In this document: piece after piece, positions 32,192-43,272 of the stretch | Numbering within the stretch: the first letter of the stretch is position 1 | How the letters are laid out: every line of letters starts with the position of its first letter | Assembly: GCF_023278565.1 (NCBI RefSeq) | Contig: NC_064672.1 | Span: 1-64,000, forward strand | Reading direction: 5' to 3' | Length of the DNA stretch: 64,000 nucleotides | From: Colletotrichum lupini | Lineage: Eukaryota > Ascomycota > Sordariomycetes > Glomerellales > Glomerellaceae | Translations under genes and position numbers: made by a program | The notes under the pieces: generated by a model | The model's input: only the letters and a program-made list of their open reading frames with translations | Told to the model about the DNA's origin: nothing | The model's database searches: none

Positions 32192-32662
32192 CTGCCAAGG
32201 GTGTATCAAGGGATTGTCCAACTCCTTCATCCTCTGGAAGTGGAGCTCCTGCAATGGGCTTACAAGGCTTTCCCTCTTCCGGACGAACCTCCCAATCAGC
32301 CGGAGATGTTCAAGACCAATGAGGGTGTTCATTTGTGTGGGGTCTTGCCGCTATGGTTGTGGGTGTTTTAGTTGGTCTTCACAATCTTCGTGCCAGGTTC
32401 CGATGCCCACGTGGAAGCAATACGTGTACCTCAATATGCCAGCAAGGATCAGGACGTTGTCGGAGAATTTCATCCGAAAGGAAAGGAAGAAAACAAGCTC
32501 AGCTTCGGTGATGCACTTTCGCTGTCAGATTTGCTGAGGATGGGACCGCGGCTGGAGTTTTACCAAAGACTCTGTGATCTCAGGCTGGACGAACAAGCAC
32601 GACGGTGGTTCAAGCCATCAATACTCCGATTTCAAGGCTTTGGTAGGTTTGACAGACTCTAG
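32192..32662 (+). pseudogene. 5'-truncated relic of an uncharacterised fungal protein
   Basis: One frame stays open from 32192 to a natural stop at 32660, broken only by a TAG at 32369-32371. It reads as real protein: GIVQLLHPLEVELLQWAYKA, then HLCGVLPLWLWVF before the stop, LVFTIFVPGSDAHVEA after it, and SFGDALSLSDLLRMGPRLEF and ARRWFKPSILRFQGFGRFDR to the end. No ATG or upstream exon is found, so the N-terminal part seems lost. The family is not recognised. The hydrophobic middle suggests one membrane-spanning segment. The intact version, if any, is not in this window. Confidence 0.55.
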
Positions 32663-33668
32663 CGAACTTGTAACATGGCCCTGTAGACTTTGTTTGAAAG
32701 AGTAATTCCATACTATGTTCATTACCTCCTTGAATTACGCAAAGCGACTTTATAGGCCGACTGCATTGACACACGTCCGCGATCTAACCGACGTACGAGG
32801 ACACTGCATCTATCTTGCGACGTTATTATCCTCAGCCACGTTTACTGCTCCCATAATCTAGTGTGTTTGAGAATTCTGCTGATTCGAGAAAACTTCCCTA
32901 GAATCCCATCTTCATGAAAAATTTAAGGGATGAAGGGCACTGATTGGTGTCCCAATGGTTGATGGCGAACCACATCCAGCCTTAGGGAGGGAATTGCCAC
33001 CGCGATGAGTATTTCCAAACTCGACATGGAGCAAACGCGGCTGAGCATGAGATTCTTTCGTCCTGCATAGCCCGAGTGCTAGGCTGCCAGGATGTGCAGA
33101 GTTATTGGCCAGCCAAGCCAGTCTTTCCGCAGCTGACAGCCGCATTGGTAACAGCGTCTTATCTGATCTCGACCATATGTCTCAGTGCTACCGCTTTGCG
33201 TCTAGCTGATCTAGTCTCATTTCTTTCACATACCATGCGAGCCCACACCAGTACTCTCCGTGGGGTGGCCGAGAAGTGTGCCTAGCTTGGAACCATGGGC
33301 TTGGGATCGGAGGCTGGACTTGTCTGGCTTCGCTTCTGGACCCTGCCGTCAACAAATCTCCCACAGGAACGCAGCGAGCCGGTGCTGCATCCCGAAAAGA
33401 GCTGATGAAGCTACATCTAGACCATCTCGTGAGTTGGCCTTGACCCCACCGCCATTGAGTATAATACATTCACGTTGGTCACCTCCTCGAAGCATCGTGT
33501 GACACTCACCGGAATCCTCTCCACGACACTCCTTCAATTGTGAAATCGTCTCATTGGCGTTTTTGTTTTCCGCAGCGGCACCTTTTGTTTATCCTCACAC
33601 TCGCAGGAGTAACTTCAGCCGGTAAAATTGATCGACATTCCATTCACGTCCCGGTCACTTCCTCAATC
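32663..33668. other. Intergenic, promoter of the GH16 gene
   Basis: No gene supported. The short frames on both strands at 33188-33540 have no domain. The GH16 promoter should lie in the right half, and no TATA box is obvious. Confidence 0.45.
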
Positions 33669-34621
33669 ATGTTGAGATCCATTAGCACCGCCGCAGCTTT
33701 GCTGGCTCTGCTGTCAACGTCTCAAGCCCAAATACCCAAAGTCAGCGGTTTCACCTTGGTGTGGTATGACGATTTCAGCGGCAAAGCCAACACAGTTCCA
33801 GACCAGAATAACTGGATTATCGACACTGGGACCAGTTACCCCGGCGGCCCAGCAAATTGGGGCACATCGGAAATCCAGTCATACACCAACAGCCCCAACA
33901 ATATCCGAGTCAATGGCGCTGGGAATCTTCAGATCACCGCCATCAAGAACCCTTCCACGGGAGCATGGACTTCCGGCAGGATTGAGACTCGCAGAGCCAA
34001 TTTCATGGCGCAGCCAGGGAAGACCATGCGGATCCAGGCTAGTCTGAAAATCCCTAATCTAGGAACCAACGCTGGTATTGGCTACTGGCCCGCGTTCTGG
34101 ACCCTGGGCGCTGAATATCGTGGCAACTACTGGTAAGCTTTTCACCCCCGGCCTATCCTAGACCTTCAGTCTAACCCATCTTGTCTAGGAACTGGCCGGC
34201 AGTTGGTGAGATCGATATCATGGAAAATATCAACAATCTTGACCGCGCTTATGCCGTCTTGCACTGCGGCACCCAGCCTGGTGGCGCTTGCAATGAGCCA
34301 TCTGGCCTCAGCGGGTATCGCTCTTGCCCTGGAAGTTCCTGTGCCGGTAACTTTCATACCTTTACCGTAGAGGTCGACAGATCAAAGTCTGTAGAAGCGC
34401 TTCGCTGGTATGTGGACGGCGTTCAGTTCCATCAGGTTCTTCAGTCACAAATGCCAGCAGCCACCTGGAAGGGGACTGTACAAAAGCCGCACTTCATTCT
34501 ACTCAATATGGCCATTGGCGGATCTTTCCCCGATGCCATTTACGGAAAGAAGACACCTATCAGTACCACTTTGTCTGGCGGAACGTACGAGGTTGAATAT
34601 GTTGCTGTTTATCACACTTAA
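33669..34621 (+). CDS. Secreted GH16 beta-glucanase
   Basis: Two exons, 33669-34132 and 34189-34621 (56-bp intron, GTAAGC...CTAG), give 298 residues. The start at 33669 gives a clean signal peptide (MLRSISTAAALLALLSTSQA). An in-frame ATG at 33540 would add 43 residues with no signal sequence at its start and was not preferred. The GH16 fold is marked by FTLVWYDDFSG, SGRIETR, GIGYWPAFWTLG and the catalytic box VGEIDIMENI with nucleophile Glu162 and acid/base Glu167. The spacing without the extra Met bulge fits fungal laminarinase/licheninase-type GH16 rather than Crh chitin transglycosylases. Likely substrates are beta-1,3 or mixed-linked glucans outside the cell. No GPI signal or binding module is seen. 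Confidence 0.9.
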
Positions 34622-35627
34622 TTATGGTTAAAGCCTAGACTGCTCTACGATTTCCTCCAGGATTCTGCACTTATATCGGTTTTGTTTTACTTTAGAAATC
34701 AGGATACCACAAGAAAGTTCATTCCAGCGTTTCACGTCATCATTGCCAAATTATAATTTGTCCTTCTCGAGCTCTTCCCTCGGCCCTGACATGAATCCAC
34801 AATCGATGACTGTCCCTTCAGCGAATGAGCAATTACGGGGCAACCTGCTTCGCCAATCGAATACGGAGTTCTGTCTTCAATCACAATATCGATTTACGAT
34901 ATGGCAACTTCATCCATTTTTGTCCATTTATCATGAGCAGTTATGGTGGTCTTGCAGCCGGCGTATTATTAGACAAGAGTCACAGCTTGCGCAGGCTCCT
35001 CTTCGTGAGAAAGAAAAAAGTCCTTTCGGATGACAGATGCTGGGAGGAAGGAGAACTGGACATGAGAGCCGCTATACGGGATATGTCATGCTTTTTCCTC
35101 CATCCTAGCCCTCCGTACATCCTGCTGGCGCGATTATATAAGGAAAGCGATAAATACAAGGGCTTAGATAAGCCAGTATCTAAGGTAAGTGAACATATGC
35201 CAAGTTGAAATGTAAAAAGAAAGGGCATAAATGAATACGGTAGAAATCCGAACGGTCCACGCATCATCGCTTGTGATTTTACATGTACGCACCGTTGCCG
35301 CAATAACGTGTGCGACTCTGGCCATTGCAGGACGGTGTGAAGTGTGCCCACTAGCAAAAAACATACACTGTGGTGGAAAGCGTCGATCCAGGAACCGCGG
35401 CTGTTCTATGACGACATGCTCGAGCTTGCACTGTGACCACAGATTGAAGTGTGACGAGTGACAACAGCTTCCTTCTGGCAAAAGGTCCCAGCCTCGCCAC
35501 CACTACCTTATCATACCTAGCCATGCACTTAAGTAAATGTAGGCCACGATCAAGAGCCATATTCTATGTCTATGATAGTCGCTTGAGGCCAGCCAGCAAT
35601 TACTTTGTACACAGCATTCTTTTCGCT
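34622..35627. other. Intergenic without a supportable gene
   Basis: Overlapping short frames on both strands (34743-35481) lack domain similarity and splice support. The right part should carry the promoter of the DHH gene. Confidence 0.45.
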
Positions 35628-37040
35628 ATGAAACGCACCGCGATAGCTGCAAACCTTTCCAGTGGAAGTCAAAACGTTATCAAGAAATCACGGCCGGCAG
35701 TACCCGAATATCATTTGACACCCTCGGTGAGGGATGATCACGGCGAAATTGTGTGGCCCGCGCCAGAGAGTAAGATGGAAGCGGCGAGATCCTTCATTCG
35801 CGAATGGTACGGTTGAGAAATCCGCGAGCTCAACTGCTGGACTCGAAAATATGTCGCCTGGCGATTTCTCTCAGTCTCATACTGACACTCTACTAGTGTT
35901 TCTGCCGGAAAGCCCACATTGATTGTCCCGGACAAGGACGCCGACGGCCTCACATCTGGGGTCATCTTGGAACGTACCCTAGTTCTTCTTGGCCTAGATC
36001 CATCTCTCATCACTGCGTACTTGCCTCCAAAGGGCCATAACATCCACGACGAAGCGTGCCGGGCAGAGATGACTTCTCTTAAGCCCACCTACATCTTCGT
36101 CCTGGACCAAGGCTCTCGTTCTTCGCCACCTCTCATCGACGGCTTCCATCACGGTATAGTCATTGATCATCATCACGCACTGACAAACGACCACCCAAAG
36201 GATGCGTTGCATGTCACAGCCTGCGACTCCCCACCAGTGGCGACGAGCTCTCTACTCACGTACCTCATCTGTCGAAGTCTCCACGAGAGCGTGCGAGAAG
36301 CTTGCGACTGGCTTTGCGTCATGGGTACTCATGGAGACTTGGGAAATACCTTGAAGTGGGAGCCTCCGTTTCCCGACATGAAGTCTACGTTCAAAACATA
36401 CACCAAAAAGGCTCTCAACGACGCCGTATCACTCATCAATGCCCCGAGACGAACAGCTTCGTATGACGTTCCTTCTGCTTGGAAAGCCCTCCGTGCCTCG
36501 AATTCTCCAAAAGAGCTGCTGAGCAACAAGTTCCTGCTGGCCGCCAGAGCAGAGGTTAACGCCGAAGTCGAGCGCTGCACCCACACGCCCCCCAAGTTTT
36601 CCGCCGACGGCCGCATCGCCGTCTTCCGCATCAGCTCAGAGGCCCAAGTCCACCCCGTCATCGCCACACGCTGGGCGGCACATCTGTCCTCATCCAAGCT
36701 CGAGGTTGTGTTGGTTGCCAACGAAGGATATCTGCCCGATATGGTCAACTTTTCATGTCGTGTTCCGCGCTGTGCCCGAGCCAAGGAGCCGCCAGTCAAC
36801 ATCATTGAGGTTTTGCGGGATGTCGCTGCTCGCGCCGAGGACACGACTTTGAGTGAGCGGCTAGGCGACTCATTTGCCAGGGGCCATAAGGAAGCTAGCG
36901 GCGGCATTGTTCCAAAAGCCGAGTTCGAGGAGTTGATGTCTGTCCTGGAGATTGGCAAGAAAGTTGAACGAGAATCCCCCAAAAAGGGGCAGAAGCCAGG
37001 GCAGTCGAACAACTTGTTGAACTATTTTGGAAAGACTTAG
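35628..37040 (+). CDS. DHH-family phosphoesterase with PIP-box-like C-terminus
   Basis: Two exons, 35628-35806 and 35897-37040 (90-bp intron), give 440 residues. The DHH superfamily holds manganese-dependent phosphodiesterases and exonucleases such as RecJ, and Cdc45. Motif I is PDKDADGLTSG (71-81), followed by VLDQGSR (128-134) and the signature IDHHHA with Asp150, His151 and His152, and a later GTHGDLGN. The C-terminal half has a DHHA1-like region (NFSCRVPRCARAKEPPVNII, about 342-361). No signal peptide is visible. The basic tail KKGQKPGQSNNLLNYFGKT ends in a hydrophobic-x-x-aromatic-aromatic pattern reminiscent of a PCNA-interacting (PIP) box, although the Gln is one position off. A role in nucleic-acid processing is inferred. 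Confidence 0.85.
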
Positions 37041-38706
37041 ATATGGTACAAGACTGAAGAACTTTCAGACTCCTCTGACCGATTTGTTCGTGTTCCGCAG
37101 AGCAGACCTTTGTCTCGCGATTCTCAAATTTCTGGACCGACTATACCCCGTACTGCCGCCTTCTGGAGTATCCTACTGTAAAAGCCCTTTTCGGATCATA
37201 GAACATAGTCTTCAGAGGCTTCCCAAGGTTTCTTGATGCCGGAATTGCGTGTACCTCTATGATGTGCCCGAGTGGCGGCCCTGTTGGCCCAAAAGATCCC
37301 CACGTCTCTCCAAACGACGCAGGAGCCAAGGTCGTAGGTACCGTCTGCCCAGGGGCCAAATACATCGCAAACTGATTCGGTATGCCTTGTATCAAACTCT
37401 GATGTTGAATGGGAACCAGGGCTGGCCTATTTGGAAATCCGTCGTCGCTTTCCGCTGGTTGATATTGGTCTTTCCGTCCTGGAAGAATCAGTGTAACACA
37501 GCCGAGCTTCCACGCGCCCATGGCTGTTTTGGTCGCCGGTACAAGGATGAGGAAGTTTTGTTGTCTGACTTCATGTATTATTGGATTTCATAATGAATTG
37601 AATTTTCAATATCAAGGAAGCAGAATTATCAGCGACCTCCGTTGACTTTATGGTGAAGTGGGTAGGCTGTTGATGTGTGTCGCTGAATCATGCCCGTCGG
37701 CCTTTACGCAAGTCATTCCGCCACTGAAGTCAGCAGAGCATCTTGTTCTGAATCACTATCATCATTATTTGAGCTCTATATTTTGTTATGTGAGTTATGT
37801 TCCTGCTCGAGCAAGGGATATCCAGCGCGTTGTGCATGGTTTCCAGCAATTATTGCTCCCCCGAAATCGAGCCAAGTTTTGCAAAGTCTGAATGTGAGTA
37901 GACAATTGAAACTGCCAGAGATGCGTCATAGTCTGTACTTCACACTCAATCTCTAGTCATCTCCAAATTACAAACGACGTTGAGTTAACCTTGGTCAGAT
38001 TTGATAGTTACACGGTTGTCGCAATCCATCAACCCCTTCCAAGCAACACTTGAGAAACCGAACTCTGCTCGCCTTCCAATTCTAAAGGTGCCCCACACGG
38101 GCCACCACCGGGGTGGATCCCTATCGCCGATCATGAGTGACGCTGCGGATCACGCATCGGGATCGTCCGCAAGGATCACTCCACGTTCCCAGCTGTGTGT
38201 TCTGGGCTCACGGCCCGCGGGGGCCCACAGTTTCCGGATCGATGTACCCGGAGACCCTTCGCTGTGTTTCCGTTTCCAACTCCGGCGATGCCCCATTCAG
38301 CCTTACACTCATGCGCCTGGCTGTGCCCCGGCGATCAGGTCGGTTCCTGCGTCAAAGTTGCAGATTTTAATAATCATACAGCTATCATCCATCGAGTCTA
38401 TCATAACCTGGAAAACTTACTCGCCTTTGGACTATAGTAGACTGATTCGGTTTATTTACAACGACTCACGAGCGCATTGTTAATCACCATGAACAGGGAG
38501 CAAGCAAGTGTACGCAACTCTTGGTCGCCGTGCGCTCAGCACGACGAGCGTTGTCAGATTCCGATCCCCGGGTATACCTATGCTCAATGATAATAATACA
38601 GTTACAAAAGCGTATGCTGAATTTCAACCAGCTCTGTGTCCTATTTGCGTGTTTGCGCCTGTTCCTGATATGTTCCTGTGTTTCTTCCTTTTTTTTCTTT
38701 CTGTCT
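37041..38706. other. Intergenic; one weak minus-strand frame
   Basis: The only candidate is a 126-codon minus-strand frame at 37521-37141 that reads like protein (LVPIQHQSLIQGIPNQFAMY; LAPASFGETWGSFGPTGPPL), with a hydrophobic start, but it has no recognised domain and no supporting exon. The rest holds nothing supportable. The final part is the 3' flank of the minus-strand orphan gene. Confidence 0.4.
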
Positions 38707-40377
38707 TTATGCAGTTGCTGTCTTCCTCGAAGTGAAGCGGTGGCTCCAATCCCGTATCCTTTTGGAGAAACTCCTCTTCACAGGCGCGGGTTCGGGCACC
38801 TTTTCGAGCCCGCCCAGATCGTCAGACTCGGCCGCATTGTCAGTGGTCACCGACTCGCCCCCAAGCTTTGTCTGGCGGCGCTGCATGAAGGCGGCTCCAG
38901 ATGAGAATGTCCTCTTGGGCGCAACTGATGCGGGCTGAGTCGCAATTTGTTGCTGTACTAATGGTGGAGATGAGATCCGATTCATTTCCGTCGTTGACAC
39001 CGGAAAGGTTGATGCACGACTCTGGCAGCTGCTGCCGCTAACAGTACGAGACTGTGCTGGTCTGGAGGTCCCCGGAACAGGAGACGCTGCAGACGATGCC
39101 CAGCCTTGGCCATGACGAAGGGACACCCATACGGAGGTTACGGTGATGAGGATTCGAGTCGCTTCATCGACAGGGTGAGTCTCTCGTTGTGTCGCGCCGT
39201 GGGATGCTGTTGGCAGCGATGGAGTTTCCTTGTCGCCAGTCAAATCCATGCTGAATGGTCGTGTAGGAGGATAACGACCGGAGGATTGTGATACGGTGGT
39301 GTAATTATCCAAGATTTCGAGATTAGCCGGCGTCAAAGTTGCCATAACGGGGTGTCGACGAAGCTGTGGATCGAGGACGCTGAAAGTGAATTTGTACTCC
39401 GAAGCAGCGGGGGTCGATGCCGCGGTGCATGTAGCCGTGGACAGAGGCCGGGCACTACGTCTGGCCCATCTCGCAATTGTCGTTTGGCCAGCTTCGTCAA
39501 CGTGGACGAAATCGTACGACCCATTGTTTGTTTGAGTGGCAGTCCAAACTGAACCGTCCGCCAAAACAATTTCCGTCTGTTCGCCAGAATCCCTCCGCTC
39601 GCCTTCTTTCCGCGACGAGACCGGCGAGATAACGGCAACCAAGTCGCGCTTATCGAGATCTTTGTCATCCGAGTCAGAATCGTCAGCGTTATTGTCGTAG
39701 TCCTCACTCTTGGCCAAGATGAGGCCATTCATGCCCAGCTGTCCCTTGACCCTGAACATCTTGGGAAAGCGTCGTGCGAGACGGGGAAGGATCACTGTTC
39801 CAGCAATCATGCTCGAGGGGACGACATCGATGGCGGGCATGGGCCGCTTGTCGTTCGATAGTTGTTGTAGCTGCAGCAGAAGTCGCGGTCGGATGGACAC
39901 GAAGCGTCGCTGTTTCGTACGAAGCTTTGGAGGAGGGTAGGCTAGCATGTAGTTGGTACATTGCCTTGCAGCTCGCCTTGATCTTTTGGATCTTTTCACA
40001 GTGCTTGTATCGCTAATCTCTGATACCAGACTGCCTTCGTCTTCGCTCACGCCATCGAGACCATGTGTTTCCTCGCCTACAACGGTAGGTTCTTCCTCGA
40101 AGCGTACGACGAGGTCCTTTCTTTGGACAAAGTCAGACACCGGTCGGATTCTGCGTACTGGGCGTGTAGCGGAGGCGGGCTCTTGTAATGAAAGGCGTCG
40201 GTTGATACGTTGTGTCGGCGTCTCGGTTTCATCGGTTGAGAATGACGATCGCTGAAGCGGCGATGCGCCTAGTGATGAACGTAGGAGAATATGCCTGCGC
40301 GCAGGCTGGGTGCCGCTGGCAGTGGTCTTGTTGGAGTATTCGTGCCCATGCAGGCTTGCGCCAGAATGGAGAAACAT
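38707..40377 (-). CDS. Orphan basic protein of 556 residues, unknown function
   Basis: A single long frame without internal stop. No known domain was recognised. The N-terminal 130 residues are Ser/Arg-rich and low in hydrophobics. A basic patch TVKRSKRSRRAARQCTNYML (about 129-148) could be a nuclear signal. A more ordered middle includes MPAIDVVPSSMIAGTVILPR and GSYDFVHVDEAGQTTIARWA, followed by YKFTFSVLDPQLRRHPVMAT and LTPANLEILDNYTTV. The acidic run NNADDSDSDDKDLDKRD lies between. The C-terminus is again disordered and ends with basic KRIRDWSHRFTSRK. The ordered core looks like a conserved fungal-specific protein. Its long CT-rich upstream region (to about 42.6 kb) suggests a long leader, as seen for regulatory genes. 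An upstream exon cannot be excluded. Confidence 0.75.
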   Translation of the reverse strand: MFLHSGASLHGHEYSNKTTASGTQPARRHILLRSSLGASPLQRSSFSTDETETPTQRINRRLSLQEPASATRPVRRIRPVSDFVQRKDLVVRFEEEPTVVGEETHGLDGVSEDEGSLVSEISDTSTVKRSKRSRRAARQCTNYMLAYPPPKLRTKQRRFVSIRPRLLLQLQQLSNDKRPMPAIDVVPSSMIAGTVILPRLARRFPKMFRVKGQLGMNGLILAKSEDYDNNADDSDSDDKDLDKRDLVAVISPVSSRKEGERRDSGEQTEIVLADGSVWTATQTNNGSYDFVHVDEAGQTTIARWARRSARPLSTATCTAASTPAASEYKFTFSVLDPQLRRHPVMATLTPANLEILDNYTTVSQSSGRYPPTRPFSMDLTGDKETPSLPTASHGATQRETHPVDEATRILITVTSVWVSLRHGQGWASSAASPVPGTSRPAQSRTVSGSSCQSRASTFPVSTTEMNRISSPPLVQQQIATQPASVAPKRTFSSGAAFMQRRQTKLGGESVTTDNAAESDDLGGLEKVPEPAPVKRSFSKRIRDWSHRFTSRKTATA

Positions 40378-42668
40378 CGTGGTAGTCTGGAATTTAGTGA
40401 CACGGTATTGATGAAATCATGGACGCGACCAGGGCGATATCCCACTCCAGTCAACGTACGATGTCGAAGGACGATTGCGTTCCAGTATTTCCCAAATGGA
40501 AATGCAGGCAGTAAAGCCGGCGTGGTTAAACCGACCGACAGGACGAGGGTTGGATCGTCTTATGCGAGGGGTATAAATCGGTCAAGCTCTCCACTTGCAG
40601 CTGGCCAAAGTGGGGTGGATGCTGATGCTGATGCTGGTAGCGGTGCAGTGCAGCTCGGGTCCTGGAAATTCCGTTCTAAGTGGTTCAATACCGCAAGGTG
40701 CGTTACACTGGTCTCGAAGTGTGCTTGACGTGGGATCGATCGTTACAGTGACTGGCAAGTCTTGTCGACACAGCGACGAGTATGGTTGATTGCGGCAGAG
40801 GCGTTGGGCGAGGCAGACGACAGGACAAAGAAGAGAGAGAAATAGGGGACGTCGATGCTGGAGAGCAGGCTGTGTGAGGGAATGAGCGGCCTACAAGTAC
40901 ATCATCTAGCGTCAGCCCAGAAACACCTTCTCTGATGAGGCTCAGAGAGCTATGCTGTATTTAGCGGGGGTGCAACACAGAAGGCTTTTGAATGGCTTGA
41001 GTGGCTTGACTCGTGAGCGGTCAGTGGCCCGGGGACCCAGTTGGCCTTGTATGTCCGTGGGCGCGGGATGGGCTGAGCTGAGGTGACGAGGGCAAAGAGA
41101 AAGGCAAGAGGCTTACAAGATGCTTGAAAAGTAGCGTTCGGTGTCCAAAGGGATCGTGTGATGGCGGGAATGATTCTTGGTTGACCCAGGGTGCGTATCC
41201 CGAGAAGGAGCAGCGGTGATGGAAACCCGCAAGTCTTCTTGTCTTGCAGAAGAGAGGGGAAATGGATGCGTAGTCAAGCTGGAGGAGCTGAGCTGAACAG
41301 GTCGGGATTCGTTTATCGCGTGACGTCTGACTTTCCGAAGTCAATGCAAACGTAAGTTCGGGTCGTCAAGAAAGAGGCTGCAGCGCAATGTCGTTTGTCT
41401 CTCGTGGAAATCGTGGAGTAGGTACGCAGAATATACCTGATTGAGCAAGAAGGAGACTGGAAAGGCTGGCGAGATATGCGGAAGGAGTTTGGCGAGAGGA
41501 TCTGAGATGCAGGAGAGTGGTTGGAGAACGGACAAGGAGGAGCAGATGGCCACCAGGGTCCAGATGTATAGATGTAAGTTGAGGGAAAGACGGATGCAAG
41601 AGCAGGGGAGCCCGAGGCAAGGGTTGAAGGGAAGCTCGGGGAGGCAAGCTGAGGTATCCGAAGAGCAGGTTGAAAAAGACGGTAAGGTGTGTACCCCGTT
41701 CGTTTGTGCCGGAATGCGAAGTAGGTACTTTACTGGGTGTACAGTAGGTAGGTACTTGACAAAGGCGAGGCGAGGGTGTCAAGTGTTTTGGAGCCGATTT
41801 GCGAGGTGGGGAGATGGAGGGACGGAGCCGGAAAGGATGATATCAGGGGCTGACTTGATTTTGGCTTTCTCTCTCAGGTCTCCAGCGAGTGCGGGAAGCG
41901 CTGTGGAGGGGGAGGGTGAGTGCTGATGGAGTGGTGGGTGTTTACTGTGGGCGAGTGGGTGTGGGCGTGCGAGTGCCGTCTTTTGTGGTCGCCGAGGGGA
42001 AGAGAGGGGAGTCCCTGTCTTTCTTTGGGAGAACGCGATGGCAGACGCAGCGGGAACCTGGACTTGCAGTTGGAATGGTCGCCGTTTGGTGTGGTGGTTT
42101 TTTCTTCTTCTTCTTTTTTTTTTTGGTTCGGCGGACTACGTAAAGTATCCGTTCACAGGAGAGTCCGGGTACGTACACACTACCAGGTGCGAGGGTCGAT
42201 GTTAGAGGAGAGGAGAGAAAGGATGTGTGTTGCCTCTGGGGCAATAACAGGGCGAACCGGCCTGCCGTCGGAGAAGAGAAGAAGGACGAGAGGGACGGGG
42301 GAATAGAAAGTTGCGAGGTTGGGCGCGCCGAGAGAGGAACGGAGATGGCAAATGTGCGAGAAAAAGAGAGAGAAGAGGAAGAGAAAAAGAAGATCCGACG
42401 GGAGCAGAAGAAGAAGACGAAGTTGAAGAGGGGACTTGGAGTGGATGGAATGGGTACGTATTGTTGGGTGGAAATACAGCGGCGGAGATATGTACCGATC
42501 ACGTACCTTTTCTTCGGTTTGCAATTCGATTGTCAGGAGGAAGTGACGATGTCCAAATGAACCGGGCTGCCCAGAAGGAGCGTAAGCAGGGGGGGAAGGG
42601 GGAAAGGAACCTTAAGGACCCCAATCAAAGTATGAGCCAGGAGCGGTCCTGCTGCTCGGTACGGGCAC
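40378..42668. promoter_or_regulatory. Long polypyrimidine upstream region of the orphan gene
   Basis: No gene supported. On the minus strand this 2.3-kb stretch is rich in CT/TC runs (41-42.5 kb), on the plus strand in GA runs, with a T-run at about 42112-42124. Such composition is typical of long transcribed leaders and promoters in filamentous fungi. Frames crossing it are low-complexity and were not called. Confidence 0.4.
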
Positions 42669-43272
42669 CTACCTACGAGTATATGTATTCCGCACCCACA
42701 CGTTGGGTATCCCGCACCCATACTAGGCTCGTTCAGGCAAGTAGTGGGCAGCACGTGATTGCACCGCCGCAGCAGCCACTTCTGGCCCGGAGCTACTATT
42801 ATTCCGGAAATTTCTAGAGAATAGAAGGTGCGTCCCGCCTTGGTCTCCTATACCTTCCTCTGCTATACCTTCCTCTACTGCACCTTCCTCTACTGCACCT
42901 TCCTCTACTATACCTTCCTCTGCTACACCTTCCTCTACTATACCCTCTTTCCGATACTAACTATACGCGTTTCTCAAAATAACGACTTTAAAAGTCATAA
43001 TTTACTTAGAGGAAATACGCCTCTAGAGCCCATATTTTAGTATTAAAAAAAGTACCTTTTTTATATTAAAAATAGTTTAAAAATGAGGTATTTAGGCGAG
43101 GGAATTACGCGTCTAGATAAAAATAAAAACAAAAGGAAGGCGCGCCGAGAGCGCAGCACGTGACTACCGTTCGGCAATATAATCACATGCTGCCCACTAC
43201 TTGCCTGAACGAGCCTAGTATAGGTGCGGGATACCCAACGTGTGGGTGCGGAACACACATACTCCTACCTAC
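42669..43272. mobile_element. Non-autonomous MITE, hAT-like, with 8-bp target duplication
   Basis: Inverted repeats of 84 bp lie at 42677-42760 and 43181-43264. They differ at four positions, all transitions, and begin GAGTAT. The 8-mer CTACCTAC flanks both ends directly (42669-42676, 43265-43272). An 8-bp duplication is typical of hAT transposition. The 588-bp element has no open frame for a transposase. Its centre contains six 15-bp tandem units and an AT-rich part with TpA excess, consistent with RIP. CTACCTAC is simple sequence of a kind common nearby, so the duplication could be partly fortuitous; the inverted repeats are not in doubt. Confidence 0.75.
42851..42940. repeat. Six 15-bp tandem repeats inside the MITE
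   Basis: Units follow the consensus YACCTTCCTCTRCTR, six in a row with only C/T or G/A differences, plus a partial seventh. The period is a multiple of three, so one frame reads as a repeating hydrophobic pentapeptide, but no gene is implied. Confidence 0.85.

Noticed and set aside
41942..42502. Long Phe/Ser-rich frame on the minus strand
   Set aside because: It is a translation of polypyrimidine low-complexity sequence in the upstream region of the orphan gene.
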